64,000 nt of DNA from Faucicola osloensis_C (GCA_019353055.1 JABAHL010000003.1:1-64000); one strand, 5' to 3'; shown: positions 25,660-35,359, numbered from the stretch's first letter. Program-made: numbers and translations. Notes: generated by a model not told the origin, from the sequence alone.

Positions 25660-25924
25660 TGCCAATTACCAACTCGATACCCAAGGGCTGATTTGCCCAG
25701 AGCCGATTATGCTGCTGCATAAAACTGTTCGTAAAGCGCAGTCAGGGGAAGTGATTCATGTCATCGCCACTGACCCTGCGACCACGCGCGATATCCCCAA
25801 TTTTTGTCGTCATCTGGGGCATGAACTTATCGAGCAGCAAGACATCATCAACCCGCAACAACACCAAAATCCTGATCCGTATGCCAATGTGTATCATTAC
25901 TGGATTAAGAAAAAAGCTGGTTAA
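25652..25924 (+). CDS. tusA: Sulfurtransferase TusA-family protein
   Basis: Small 90-residue sulfur carrier. The family signature CPEPIMLLHKTVRK follows LDTQGLI, with the single active cysteine that receives persulfide sulfur, used for tRNA 2-thiouridine and other sulfur transfer. It also has the ATDPATTRDIPNFC block. Overlaps the upstream membrane protein gene by eight bases and precedes the Xer recombinase gene by 36. Confidence 0.9.
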   Translation: MPDANYQLDTQGLICPEPIMLLHKTVRKAQSGEVIHVIATDPATTRDIPNFCRHLGHELIEQQDIINPQQHQNPDPYANVYHYWIKKKAG

Positions 25925-25960
25925 AAAAACGCCCCCTTATCCCGAGATTTCAAGTCATTT

Positions 25961-26905
25961 ATGTCCCAAGTCGCCGCGCGCCAACCCCGCCAAGTCAAAG
26001 CCTTACACCTTCATGATGAGCCCAGTTATATTCAGCAGTTTCGCCAAGAGTTGCTAACCCGAGGACTTGCCACTAATACGCGCAATGCTTATATTCGTGA
26101 CTTGATGCTGTGCGAAACCACCTGTAGCAAAGCCATCACCCGTTGGGATGCCAGTGACGTGTTGGCTTGCCTAGCGGCGCTCTATAAGCAAGGCAAAACA
26201 GCGCGCAGCCAAGCGCGTGCCTTATCATCGCTCAAACAGTTTTTCTTATGGCAAATCAACGCCAATCAGCGTGATGACAACCCGTGTGAGCATATCAAGA
26301 CCCCAAAACTTGGGCGCGCGCTGCCCAAAGATTTATCAGAAAGTGATGTCGACGCCCTACTCGCTAGCCCAGATACATCGACCCCATTGGGCATGCGTGA
26401 CCAAGCCATGTTTGAAGTGCTGTATGCCTGCGGGCTACGTGTCTCTGAGCTTATTCATTTATCGTTAAGTGAAGTCAATCTCAATGCTGGCTGGTTACAG
26501 GTTACTGGCAAAGGTGATAAGACTCGGCTGGTACCCCTTGGCGAAGTGGCGATTGATGTATTGACTGATTATTTGACCCTGGCGCGGCCGCAATTATGTA
26601 TCATGAAAAATGGGCGAGAAAGTCGCTGCCAAGCGGTATTTTTGACCCAACAAGGCGGCTACATGACCCGACAAAACTTTTGGTATGTCATTAAACGCTA
26701 CGCCAAGCAAGCCGGCATCGACAGTGAAATTTCTCCGCATACCTTACGTCATGCCTTTGCCACCCATTTGCTCAATCACGGCGCTGACTTGCGCAGTGTA
26801 CAGATGTTATTGGGTCACAGTGATTTATCAACCACCCAAATCTATACCCATGTGGCTACGGCAAGACTGCAACAGCTACATCAGCAGCATCATCCGCGCG
26901 CTTAA
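25961..26905 (+). CDS. xerD: Tyrosine recombinase XerD (or XerC)
   Basis: Chromosome dimer resolvase of 314 residues. N-terminal SAM-like domain about 20-105 (TRNAYIRDLMLCE) and catalytic domain about 125-300 with all the residues of the family: Arg in CGLRVSELI, Lys in TGKGDKTR, HTLRH, GHSDLSTTQ and nucleophile Tyr in IYTH. I prefer XerD, but XerC and XerD are hard to separate by eye. It is in the core operon with tusA, not next to repeats, so it is a housekeeping enzyme and not a mobile-element integrase. A terminator follows. Confidence 0.8.
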   Translation: MSQVAARQPRQVKALHLHDEPSYIQQFRQELLTRGLATNTRNAYIRDLMLCETTCSKAITRWDASDVLACLAALYKQGKTARSQARALSSLKQFFLWQINANQRDDNPCEHIKTPKLGRALPKDLSESDVDALLASPDTSTPLGMRDQAMFEVLYACGLRVSELIHLSLSEVNLNAGWLQVTGKGDKTRLVPLGEVAIDVLTDYLTLARPQLCIMKNGRESRCQAVFLTQQGGYMTRQNFWYVIKRYAKQAGIDSEISPHTLRHAFATHLLNHGADLRSVQMLLGHSDLSTTQIYTHVATARLQQLHQQHHPRA

Positions 26906-26920
26906 GCTTGGTTGTAAGGT

Positions 26921-26952
26921 AAAAAAATAGCCCACTGACGGGCGCTTTTTTT
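26921..26952. terminator. Bidirectional terminator between xerD and rlmA
   Basis: A7-TAGCCC, loop ACTGAC, GGGCGC-T7. The two converging genes end on either side of it. Confidence 0.8.
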
Positions 26953-27847
26953 ATAAACAAATTTTTTGAAACCCATAAATTATAAAATCGGTCGTAAAAC
27001 GCATTGACCCTGCTTGCTGGCAGCGGTCGATTAATGCCTGACGTCTGGCTGGCTGCGCCCGAAACGCATAGGGCGTCATCGTCAATAAATCTTGTAACTG
27101 CGTAGCGGTAAGCGAAATCGTGGTCTCCACCCGCGTTTGCTTAACCAACTCAAAATACGGTGCTAATTCATCGATAAATTTGTCTGAGTCGTGCGCCACG
27201 ATTTGTTCAAATAGCCCGTCACGCATCTCAATCAAGTGATTGACTGCGGGCTTGGCAATCACTACAAAGCCCTGATCGCTGACCAATCGATGAAATTCAT
27301 CCGCCAAAATCGGGCTAAAAATACTGGTTAATATACTCACCGCCTGACTGGCCAATGGTACTTGCGAAGCAGATGCCACTAAGCAATATTTTTGCGTGGC
27401 CGTGCTAATTGGTTTAAGTCGTTTGGCCGTAGCAAGTACGGCAGGTTTGCTGATATCAAGCGCGACTAACTTGCTTGGGTTAAGCTGTAAAAATCGCTCA
27501 GTGTAATACCCTTCGCCACAACCAATGTCCAGCCAATTTACCGATGGTTGGGAGGATAATAGCCCTTTGCAAAAATCATACAGCCCATGTTGCAGCGACT
27601 GATAAAACCCCGCTTGTAGAAAACGACGACGCGCCATAATCGACTCATCACTATCGCCAGGGTTTTTGCTATGCTTATTTTGCACCGGTAGTAGATTCAC
27701 ATACCCTTGTTTGGCGACATCAAAGCCATGTTGCCGCTGCTGCGGATTTTCACCGGTGCATTGCCAAACTTTTTCACCCACCTTTAGCGGACTTTGGCAA
27801 ATCGGGCAGCGAAAATTTGCAGAAAATGTCGAAGGAAATGCCACCAT
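26951..27847 (-). CDS. rlmA: 23S rRNA (guanine-N1-)-methyltransferase RlmA
   Basis: SAM-dependent enzyme that methylates N1 of G745 (E. coli numbering). The 298-residue protein begins with a zinc-finger region (FRCPICQSPL, WQCTGE, QHGFDVAKQGYVNLLP) followed by the SAM motif WLDIGCGEGYYTE and FSPILADEFHRL, as in RlmA. TlrB relatives confer macrolide resistance, but the N-terminal and motif pattern here is the housekeeping type. It converges with xerD. Confidence 0.88.
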   Translation of the reverse strand: MVAFPSTFSANFRCPICQSPLKVGEKVWQCTGENPQQRQHGFDVAKQGYVNLLPVQNKHSKNPGDSDESIMARRRFLQAGFYQSLQHGLYDFCKGLLSSQPSVNWLDIGCGEGYYTERFLQLNPSKLVALDISKPAVLATAKRLKPISTATQKYCLVASASQVPLASQAVSILTSIFSPILADEFHRLVSDQGFVVIAKPAVNHLIEMRDGLFEQIVAHDSDKFIDELAPYFELVKQTRVETTISLTATQLQDLLTMTPYAFRAQPARRQALIDRCQQAGSMRFTTDFIIYGFQKICL

Positions 27848-27910
27848 AAAAATATCTCAAAAAAAACTATTAAAAACCCAAAGCGTGTAACCTGCTATAA
27901 CTGCACAAAA

Positions 27911-28486
27911 TCAGTCGTCTATCAGACTTTGCAAAATCATAATATCTTCATGCACTTGAGCCATTTTTGGTTGCAGTGCCTCAGGTATTTTTAATGCCAG
28001 TGCTGAATCTGCCATCGGATGCTGCTGTGATGTGTCCGCTGCTCGCAGCGATGGCAATTCAATGTTTGACACATCAGGGATAGTAGGAGCCGCTAGCTTA
28101 GCATTGGTATAAGTATTTAGGAATGACTGTAAATTTTTCGCGCCCGTCTTTTTATCACAGTATTTTTTGCTTAATACAGTTTCAGTTTCAGCGGATGGTG
28201 CGTCTGTAGTGGCAATAGCGCTTGCCAACGCTGCAACAGGGGTGCTAGGTTGTTTGAAAATTTGCCCTAGCGGAACATCGCAGCTAATCCAGCCTTTTTC
28301 AATCAGTTGTTGTAAATCTAACTTAGACAATAAATTGCTCACCGCTTGCTCGCCCAAGCTATTATTTTCCTTAATCAATAAGATAAACTGGCGTTGTCTA
28401 AGCGTCATTTCAGCAGTGTTAAGCGCTTGTTTGCCTGCCTCACTACAAGCTAGTGTAACAGGGATTTCATTGATAGTTACTTTCAA
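27911..28486 (-). CDS. Unassigned protein with possible winged-helix-like N-terminus
   Basis: Not recognised. About 191 residues: the first 75 alternate short strands and helices (TLRQRQFILLI, AVSNLLSKLDLQQLIEKGWIS) in a way that resembles a small winged-helix domain; the rest is Ala/Ser/Thr/Pro-rich and likely disordered, with a Lys/Thr-rich stretch near 115. The start is non-canonical: AAGGAGG lies six bases before a TTG (28486) and only three before an in-frame GTG, so TTG is chosen. It sits between rlmA and the mraY terminator. Confidence 0.6.
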   Translation of the reverse strand: MKVTINEIPVTLACSEAGKQALNTAEMTLRQRQFILLIKENNSLGEQAVSNLLSKLDLQQLIEKGWISCDVPLGQIFKQPSTPVAALASAIATTDAPSAETETVLSKKYCDKKTGAKNLQSFLNTYTNAKLAAPTIPDVSNIELPSLRAADTSQQHPMADSALALKIPEALQPKMAQVHEDIMILQSLIDD

Positions 28487-28620
28487 CACACACCTCCTTG
28501 TTGTGATAGTGCTCGCTAAACGAGTGGCTTGTCATCAAAATTCCTGCATATAATTTAGTCATCACCATAGAAAAATTATAGCATATTTAATTTTTTGCAC
28601 ATGCGCAAATAAATACAGAC

Positions 28621-28649
28621 AAAAAAAATGACATCCAAAGATGCCATTT
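28621..28649 (-). terminator. Terminator of mraY
   Basis: On the minus strand AAATGGCATC pairs with GATGTCATTT (one G-U) around TTTG, followed by a T run. Confidence 0.85.
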
Positions 28650-28681
28650 GATGCAAAGCGCCGTTAGCGAACGTAGCAAAG

Positions 28682-29800
28682 TTAGCGAAGTTTCAACGTC
28701 ATCAGTCCTAATATAACCAAGACAATAGTAATAATCCAAAAACGGGTAACCACTTGGGTTTCTTTCCAGCCGCCTTCTTCAAAATGGTGATGTAGCGGCG
28801 CCATGCGAAAGATGCGTTTTTTACGCAGTTTGTAAGAGCCTACTTGTAGCATGACCGATACCGCTTCTGCCACAAATAAACCACCCATGATAAACAGCAC
28901 AATCTCTTGACGCGTCATCACAGCAATCGTGCCAAGCATCGCGCCTAAGGCTAATGCACCAACATCACCCATAAACACTTGGGCGGGATGCGCATTAAAC
29001 CATAAAAACCCCAATCCTGCGCCAACCATGGCACCACATACGACTGTCACATCGCTATTATAAGCAATATAGGGCACGTGGAGATATTCAGCAAAGCGAA
29101 AATCCCCTGACACATAAGCAAACACCCCTAAACCTGCGGCCACCAACACCACAGGAAAGATGGCGAGACCATCCAAACCATCGGTTAAGTTGACCGCATT
29201 TGAGGTGCCATTAATCACAAAATAGGTAAAGATAATAAACGCCAAACCCAATGGTACAGCGGAGAAAGGAATTGACACGTTTTTAAACAGCGGAATCAGT
29301 AAATCTTGCATGGCGTGAGCTGTCGCCACATGCGGCTGCTGACTGGCAATCCAGTATAAGGAAACACCAACAAATAAAGCGCCAACCGACAACCAAAAAT
29401 ATTTTTTGCGTGCAATCAAGCCTTTTGGGTCTTTATATTTGATTTTTAGCCAGTCATCTGCCCAGCCCACCGCGCCAAAAATCACCAAAACCACCATCAA
29501 AATCCATACGTAGGGGTTGGTTAAATTCGCCCACAGTAGCGTGGTCACCAAAATACTGCCTAAAATTAAAATCCCGCCCATGGTGGGTGTGCCTGTTTTG
29601 GCAAGGTGACTCTGTGGACCATCGTTACGAATGGCTTGTCCATATTTGAGCGCACGCAGCCTTTCAATGACGCGGCCACCAAACACCATACTGATACCCA
29701 GCGCAGTCAGCACCGCTAATAAAACACGTAAGGTCAGCGATGACACAGCCGAAAATGGGGAATAAAATTGGCTTAGCCATTCAAATAACCACAATAGCAC
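28682..29800 (-). CDS. mraY: Phospho-MurNAc-pentapeptide transferase
   Basis: Polytopic membrane enzyme that joins UDP-MurNAc-pentapeptide to undecaprenyl phosphate, giving lipid I. The 372-residue protein has about ten transmembrane helices and the conserved cytoplasmic loops HLAKTGTPTMGG, DDWLKIKYKDPKGL, VNLTDGLDGLA and APLHHHFEEGGWKE. It starts with GTG, preceded by AAGGAG at seven bases. It follows murF in the dcw order, but a terminator lies in the 208-base gap, and it is the last dcw gene here. Confidence 0.97.
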   Translation of the reverse strand: MLLWLFEWLSQFYSPFSAVSSLTLRVLLAVLTALGISMVFGGRVIERLRALKYGQAIRNDGPQSHLAKTGTPTMGGILILGSILVTTLLWANLTNPYVWILMVVLVIFGAVGWADDWLKIKYKDPKGLIARKKYFWLSVGALFVGVSLYWIASQQPHVATAHAMQDLLIPLFKNVSIPFSAVPLGLAFIIFTYFVINGTSNAVNLTDGLDGLAIFPVVLVAAGLGVFAYVSGDFRFAEYLHVPYIAYNSDVTVVCGAMVGAGLGFLWFNAHPAQVFMGDVGALALGAMLGTIAVMTRQEIVLFIMGGLFVAEAVSVMLQVGSYKLRKKRIFRMAPLHHHFEEGGWKETQVVTRFWIITIVLVILGLMTLKLR

Positions 29801-29958
29801 GAGTGGACTCCTTAGGGAATGTCGGGTAAAAATAGGGGCTTAAGCTCCCTGTCATTATCATGATGAAATAAATGAAAACCGTCTATAAAAACCGTCTCAC
29901 GTTGACTCATCAGCAAAAACCCATCATAAAAAGTTGACTATTTTAAGTAAAAATTCAC

Positions 29959-29990
29959 AAAAAATCAGCCAATTTTTATCAAATGGCTGA
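29959..29990 (-). terminator. Terminator between murF and mraY
   Basis: TCAGCCA (29965-29971) pairs with TGGCTGA (29984-29990); on the minus strand a T run follows. It would reduce but perhaps not abolish read-through into mraY. Confidence 0.7.
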
Positions 29991-30008
29991 TGAAAGTTCT
30001 GTTTTTAG

Positions 30009-31490
30009 CTAGGACGGCTGACGAATTAACGCATCCATTACTTGCTCCATCATCATATAGCGCGAGCCTTTAAACAAGATATGCCAAGCGTCATCACTAC
30101 TCGCTAACTTATCTTTGATCGCTGCAAGTAGGGTGGGTTTATCTGGGTATGCCTGTGCTTGCATGCCGGATGCTTGCGCTTGCGCGACGGTAACAGGCGT
30201 CAACTCCCCCACCGTATACAGCACCGTCACGCCAGAGGCGGCGATAGTCTCACCGAGCTTGCGATGCTCCTCTTGCGCGGCATCACCCAACTCACCAATA
30301 TCGCCCAACACCAACATGGTTGGCGCACCTTGACTCACCAATACTTGTGTGGCAGCCACTACGGCACTGGGATTGGCATTATAAGTGTCATCAATTAACG
30401 TATGTTTACCAAACTCAATAAAATTGAGTCGACCTTTGGCAGGTTTGGCGGCATCGAGTCCTTTGGCGATATCATCAATCGACAGCCCCAAGGCTTGCGC
30501 ACAGGCCGCGGCGGCTAAGGCATTGCTAATATTGTGTTCACCTGCAAAGTTTAAGCTGACGTTTTGACTCTCGATTTCATCAATTTCAAAATTGAAATTT
30601 AGGCTAAAGGTACTGGTATTACCGACTTCCACATCATCGGCAAACACATCGCCCATCAGTAGCACCGTATCTTCATCTGTTAAGCCAATTTCTTTGGCTT
30701 GTTGCATATCCACGCCAGCATCCGCCAAGGACACGTCACGCTCGCCAAAGGTGAGAATATTTTGGGTAAATTGTTGGGCATTATTGAGTAGCGTATCAAA
30801 ATAATCATCACCAAATGGCACAATTGCTGTACCTGTGTCACTTAATCCTTGAAAAATCTCGGATTTGGTCTTGGCGATATTATCACGCCCGCCAAACTCC
30901 CCCAAATGTGCCGTGCCGATATTGAGCACACAAGCGACATCGGGCTTGACAAGCTGGGTGGTATAAGCAATCTCTCCGACATGGTTGGCGCCAAGCTCCA
31001 TCACGGCATAGCGATGGTCATCGGTCAGCTCTAGCAGCATCATCGGCACGCCCAAATCATTGTTGAGATTGCCGCGGGTGATAAGTGTCGGCGCAATACG
31101 GTTTAAAATACTGCCGAGCATTTCTTTGGCGGTGGTTTTACCGCTCGAGCCTGTAATCGCGACGACTTTTAGATTGGGATGTTGGTCACGGCGATAAGCA
31201 CCTAATTTGCCGAGTGCCAGTTTGGTGTCAGTCACGATAAGTTGCGGTAAGTCACTTTCGACTGCACGGCTGACAATCGCTAAGACCGCGCCTTTATCTT
31301 TGGCAGTTTGTACATAATCATGGCCGTCAAAGTTGTCACCTTTAATGGCTAAAAAAATATCGCCTTGTTCGATTTTGCGGGTGTCGGTGATAATTCTTGT
31401 CGATGTCTGGGTAAAATCACTGTGAAAGGTTGGGTTTAGGTCTTTTACCGCTTCGGTTAGGTTGGCAGATTGCCAAATATATGCAGTCAT
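30009..31490 (-). CDS. murF: UDP-N-acetylmuramoyl-tripeptide--D-alanyl-D-alanine ligase
   Basis: ATP-dependent ligase that adds D-Ala-D-Ala to complete the peptidoglycan pentapeptide. The 493-residue protein has the P-loop ITGSSGKTTAKEML, the MELGANHVGEI block and the C-terminal DDTYNANPSA segment of the Mur ligase family. The ATG is preceded by AAAGAG, which lies in a duplicated 14-bp unit. It is 190 bases downstream of murE in the dcw order. Confidence 0.96.
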   Translation of the reverse strand: MTAYIWQSANLTEAVKDLNPTFHSDFTQTSTRIITDTRKIEQGDIFLAIKGDNFDGHDYVQTAKDKGAVLAIVSRAVESDLPQLIVTDTKLALGKLGAYRRDQHPNLKVVAITGSSGKTTAKEMLGSILNRIAPTLITRGNLNNDLGVPMMLLELTDDHRYAVMELGANHVGEIAYTTQLVKPDVACVLNIGTAHLGEFGGRDNIAKTKSEIFQGLSDTGTAIVPFGDDYFDTLLNNAQQFTQNILTFGERDVSLADAGVDMQQAKEIGLTDEDTVLLMGDVFADDVEVGNTSTFSLNFNFEIDEIESQNVSLNFAGEHNISNALAAAACAQALGLSIDDIAKGLDAAKPAKGRLNFIEFGKHTLIDDTYNANPSAVVAATQVLVSQGAPTMLVLGDIGELGDAAQEEHRKLGETIAASGVTVLYTVGELTPVTVAQAQASGMQAQAYPDKPTLLAAIKDKLASSDDAWHILFKGSRYMMMEQVMDALIRQPS

Positions 31491-31518
31491 TGGGGTCTCT
31501 TTATTGGGGTCTCTTTAT
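31491..31518. repeat. Perfect 14-bp tandem duplication at the murF ribosome site
   Basis: TGGGGTCTCTTTAT occurs at 31491-31504 and again at 31505-31518. On the murF strand each copy carries AAAGAG, so the putative Shine-Dalgarno sequence is itself duplicated. Confidence 0.95.
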
Positions 31519-31680
31519 AGTTTATTACTAGCGAATCTTGTCATCTTGCCCATCATTGCGCTTGCGTCTTGCCAACATCAGTAAGATTGATGGCATGATT
31601 GGGGCGCACTGCTTGCCCTGCATTGGACTCGCTTTGGGCATGACGGATTAGGTAGATTTTTTTCATAATGCTAGGCTAGG

Positions 31681-33288
31681 TTATTTGCCAAATTTGTCAA
31701 TGGCATTTTTTACCACCACTTTATCATCAAAGTCGTGGCGTACCCCTTTGATTTCTTGATAGGTTTCATGCCCTTTGCCTGCAATCACCACGATATCGCT
31801 AGGCTTGGCATGTTGCACCGCATATTCAATCGCCTTTTGACGGTCTGGCTCGATAATGGCTTGATAGTGCTGCTCACAAGTCATGCCCGCTTGCATATCG
31901 TTCAAAATCGCGTTGGGGTCTTCACTGCGTGGGTTATCGGCAGTCAAAATCACTTTGTCAGCTAGGCGAAGTCCTGCTTGCGCCATCAGTGGACGTTTAC
32001 CCTTATCACGGTCGCCACCACAGCCAAATACCGCCCACAGCTCACCTGTACAGTGCGATTTTAAACTGGTCAACACCTGCTCTAACGCATCTGGCGTATG
32101 CGCATAATCCACGATAAAACAGCTACTGGTCGATGGCACCCGATCCATACGACCTGTGGCGCCGCGAAGCGTTGGCACTGCCGCTTGGATTTGCGCCACA
32201 CTTAATCCCATCGCGGCACTTTGTGATAACGCTAAGGCGCCTGCGATACTCGCCAGCAAATTGGCCACATTAAATCGCCCTAACAATGGACTGCTCACCC
32301 TTAATTGACCTTGTGGCGTGACAGCTTTTGAAAGCGCAATGGTCAAATCACCCCCTTGCAAGCTAGGCAGGATGGTTTTGGCAAAAAAATCGGCTTGGTC
32401 ATTGGTCAAACTATACGTCCACACGGTTAAATGGGATGCGTTGGCTGCCTCAATCATCAATTCACTAAATTCATCATCTAAATTAATAATTGCGTGAGTG
32501 AGGGTGGGAAAATGCGCTTTATCAAACAGTCGCGCTTTCGCCTGCGCATAATCGTCCATGTCAGTGTGATAGTCGAGGTGATCGCGACTTAAATTGGTAA
32601 ATATCGCCACATTGACAGGGACGCCTTGCAAGCGCTGCTGGTGTAACCCGTGCGAGCTGGCTTCAATGGCTAACGCTTGTACGCCTTGCTTGGCAAAAGC
32701 ATCAATCGCATGATGTAGATTAAACACTTCAAGCGTCGTGTGGGTACTTGGGGTAAGATTGGGCGCCCCTTTTTCACCAAGCACGCCATTACCTGCCGTG
32801 CCCATCACCGCAGTTTTGATGCCCGATTGACTGATGAGTTGGGCGACCAGTTGGCTTACTGTGGTCTTGCCATTGGTGCCTGTCACCGCGATGACCGCAG
32901 GCAACTTGGTGGCATGTTGCTGTTGCAAACTGGTTTGAATCAGAGAACCTAAAAAATCACGAATGGTGGGCAAATAAATAATCGGTAACGTAAACTGCGA
33001 CTGGATCGCGGATACATCAATTTCTGACAACACAAACGCCGCTTTGTCTGCGACTTGGGCAAGATAACCTGCAACTTTTTCTAAATCGAGGCTGTCAGTC
33101 GCGTTTTGACTTTTTAGCAATACAAATACATCGCCCTGACCCACTTGACGGCTATCGACCACAAACTGCCCAAATGGTTGATTCATGACAGGGTTTAACA
33201 GTTGTCGCACGCTGTCGGGTAGCGATAGCGCAGACATCATCGCTTGCAACGTAATCATAGCTTTTTCCATAGGGTTGTTATAAGTCAT
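31681..33288 (-). CDS. murE: UDP-MurNAc-tripeptide (meso-DAP-adding) ligase
   Basis: Adds the third residue to UDP-MurNAc-dipeptide. The P-loop VTGTNGKTTVSQL and the DNPRSEDP motif are present; DNPR is the signature of enzymes that take meso-diaminopimelate, as expected for a Gram-negative. The start is uncertain: ATG at 33288 overlaps the end of ftsI by 11 bases, ATG at 33270 lies just after the ftsI stop, and ATG at 33258 has GGAAAAA upstream; 33288 gives 535 residues, slightly longer than the usual 490-500. Coupled to ftsI. Confidence 0.95.
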   Translation of the reverse strand: MTYNNPMEKAMITLQAMMSALSLPDSVRQLLNPVMNQPFGQFVVDSRQVGQGDVFVLLKSQNATDSLDLEKVAGYLAQVADKAAFVLSEIDVSAIQSQFTLPIIYLPTIRDFLGSLIQTSLQQQHATKLPAVIAVTGTNGKTTVSQLVAQLISQSGIKTAVMGTAGNGVLGEKGAPNLTPSTHTTLEVFNLHHAIDAFAKQGVQALAIEASSHGLHQQRLQGVPVNVAIFTNLSRDHLDYHTDMDDYAQAKARLFDKAHFPTLTHAIINLDDEFSELMIEAANASHLTVWTYSLTNDQADFFAKTILPSLQGGDLTIALSKAVTPQGQLRVSSPLLGRFNVANLLASIAGALALSQSAAMGLSVAQIQAAVPTLRGATGRMDRVPSTSSCFIVDYAHTPDALEQVLTSLKSHCTGELWAVFGCGGDRDKGKRPLMAQAGLRLADKVILTADNPRSEDPNAILNDMQAGMTCEQHYQAIIEPDRQKAIEYAVQHAKPSDIVVIAGKGHETYQEIKGVRHDFDDKVVVKNAIDKFGK

Positions 33289-35347
33289 TGACACTTTCGA
33301 TGCTGGCGGCAGTGGTTTCTTTACCTGATAGCGGCTTGTCAAACGGCACATTGTACAAACGCAAGACTTCTTTCATCACACTGCGGAACACGGGTGCTGC
33401 AACTAAACCACCAGATTTGTCAACACGCGGGTCTTCAACCATGATAGCCACTACAAAACGTGGGTTGGAAGCAGGGGCAATACCGACAAACGCGGTGCGA
33501 TATTGGTCATCATAGTAGCCGCCTTTAGGATTAGTGCGTCTTGCCGTACCGCTTTTACCCGCCACCCGATAGCCATCGATGGCGGCTAAAGTTGCCGTAC
33601 CACCCGGCTCAGTGACTGACGTCATCATATCGACAATGGTAAGGGCATCGCTGGCTTTGATGACTTGCGTGGCGGCAGGTTTGGCAAAAGGAACGGAGAC
33701 ATTATTGGTACTACTGCTATTGAGGGCGTTATCACGGGTACTTTTAAGGAGTGTCAACGGATGCATCACGCCCCCTGCACCTAACACACTGTAAGCTTGC
33801 GCAAGCTGCGCTAACGTGACTTGTAGACCGTAACCGTACGACACAGTTGCGCGGCGTGCGATTTCATTTTGCTCAGGCGTTGGCACTAGACCTGCAGATT
33901 CACCGGGTAATTTTAGGTTGGTTTTTGCGCCAAACCCAAAGGCTTTTTGCATATCACTCATCGCACTCGCTGGCAAAGAAAGGGCTATTTTTACTGAGCC
34001 GATATTACTCGATTTTTGCAGTAGGGTACGCAGACTAATGGTACCTAAATTGCCATGGTCACGAATAGTATGCCCTTGCACCACCATGCTACCTGGACTG
34101 GTATTAACCAGTGAGTTGGCATTGTATTGTCCTGACTTTAAGCCCGTTGCAACGGTGATGGGTTTCATCACCGAACCGGGTTCAAATACATCCATCAAGG
34201 CATGGTTACGCTGGTTTTCATTGGATAAGCTATTTAAGTCATTGGCGTTAAACGACGGCCAGTTGGACATTGCCATCACTTCACCCGAGTTAACATCGAC
34301 AATCATACCCGCTGCCCAGCGCGCCTGCTGTACGCGCCCGACTTTTTCAAGCTCTTGGTACAGGATATATTGTAGCCGTGAATCAACGGTTAATTGTAAA
34401 TCCTTGCCAGCGACTTCAGGTTTGACTTGTTCGATTTCTTTAATGCTGTTGTTTTTGGCATCACGCATGACCATGACTTCGCCATCTTTGCCCGATAGCA
34501 TGTCATTAAATACGCGCTCTACCCCAGCTTGCCCTTGGTAATGCGTGCCATCTGTCATGTTGGTACGCGCCATAAAGCCTAATAATTGGGCATTGGGCTG
34601 TGGCTGTGGATAGTAGCGCTGATAAAACGTCTCGGTACTGACCCCAGCAAAATCGGCATCGATGAGCGGCTGTGCCGCTTCAGGTTGCACATTTTTCATC
34701 AATGGAAAATAATGCGACCCTGCGCCCGTGGGCAATACGGCTTTGACTGCCTCTTTATCGGCCAAGTTGATATTGTCATTGATACGTACCGCATTTTTAA
34801 ATTCGCCGACGCTAATGCCTGTCAATGCCGAAAGTTTGGCTAAATCCATGTTTTGCAAGCGTTTTGCAACGCGCTCAAGCTCACGATTGACCGATTTACT
34901 CGGTTTAGACTTTTGCAATTCTTGCTGGCGCGCTTTGAGCTCATAGTATTCCACCGCATAATCATGTGGACTAAAGTACACTGAGGTTAACGGGGCTGAA
35001 ATCGCAAGCGGCATGTTATTGCGGTCGGTGATCATACCTCGGTAAGACGGCTCTTTTTTTACGGTGGTAATGAGCGAATTACCTTTATCTTGATAGTAGG
35101 ATTTATTAATGACTTGGATGTATGCCAATCGTCCAAAAATCGCCACAAACACCAGCCCCATCGCTATCCAAATGGCCTTAAAGCGAATGGCATCTTCTTC
35201 AATACTGCCTTGGCGTGAGGCACCACTACGACGCTTTGACGCATTGATTTTAGGGGCAGTGACTTTGAGCACAGGCACTTTGGTGGGTCGCCCTGACATG
35301 GCATTGGCAACTTTGGTGGTTATCGATTTTTTCTTGCGAGTATTCAC
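33278..35347 (-). CDS. ftsI: Septal peptidoglycan transpeptidase FtsI (PBP3)
   Basis: Class B penicillin-binding protein of the divisome, cross-linking septal peptidoglycan. It has one transmembrane segment (about 52-72), a PBP dimerisation domain, and the transpeptidase motifs SVMK (nucleophile Ser, in DVFEPGSVMKP), SSN and KSGT (AGKSGTARR). The 689-residue length includes a basic N-terminal tail of 50 residues, longer than in E. coli (588 total). The start is GTG at 35347 with GAGG at seven bases. It overlaps murE and follows ftsL by 12 bases. Confidence 0.96.
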   Translation of the reverse strand: MNTRKKKSITTKVANAMSGRPTKVPVLKVTAPKINASKRRSGASRQGSIEEDAIRFKAIWIAMGLVFVAIFGRLAYIQVINKSYYQDKGNSLITTVKKEPSYRGMITDRNNMPLAISAPLTSVYFSPHDYAVEYYELKARQQELQKSKPSKSVNRELERVAKRLQNMDLAKLSALTGISVGEFKNAVRINDNINLADKEAVKAVLPTGAGSHYFPLMKNVQPEAAQPLIDADFAGVSTETFYQRYYPQPQPNAQLLGFMARTNMTDGTHYQGQAGVERVFNDMLSGKDGEVMVMRDAKNNSIKEIEQVKPEVAGKDLQLTVDSRLQYILYQELEKVGRVQQARWAAGMIVDVNSGEVMAMSNWPSFNANDLNSLSNENQRNHALMDVFEPGSVMKPITVATGLKSGQYNANSLVNTSPGSMVVQGHTIRDHGNLGTISLRTLLQKSSNIGSVKIALSLPASAMSDMQKAFGFGAKTNLKLPGESAGLVPTPEQNEIARRATVSYGYGLQVTLAQLAQAYSVLGAGGVMHPLTLLKSTRDNALNSSSTNNVSVPFAKPAATQVIKASDALTIVDMMTSVTEPGGTATLAAIDGYRVAGKSGTARRTNPKGGYYDDQYRTAFVGIAPASNPRFVVAIMVEDPRVDKSGGLVAAPVFRSVMKEVLRLYNVPFDKPLSGKETTAASIESVNDL

Positions 35348-35359
35348 GCGGTTGCCTCA

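Noticed and set aside
25961..26905. Phage or island integrase
   Set aside because: The tyrosine recombinase is in a core operon with tusA and ruvX, and its motifs fit XerC/XerD; no attachment repeats or mobile genes flank it.
26951..27847. Macrolide-resistance methyltransferase (TlrB type)
   Set aside because: The protein is better explained as the housekeeping RlmA; nothing in the context suggests resistance.
33918..34541. ORF of 207 codons opposite ftsI
   Set aside because: Antisense shadow of the conserved transpeptidase gene, with no family signature.
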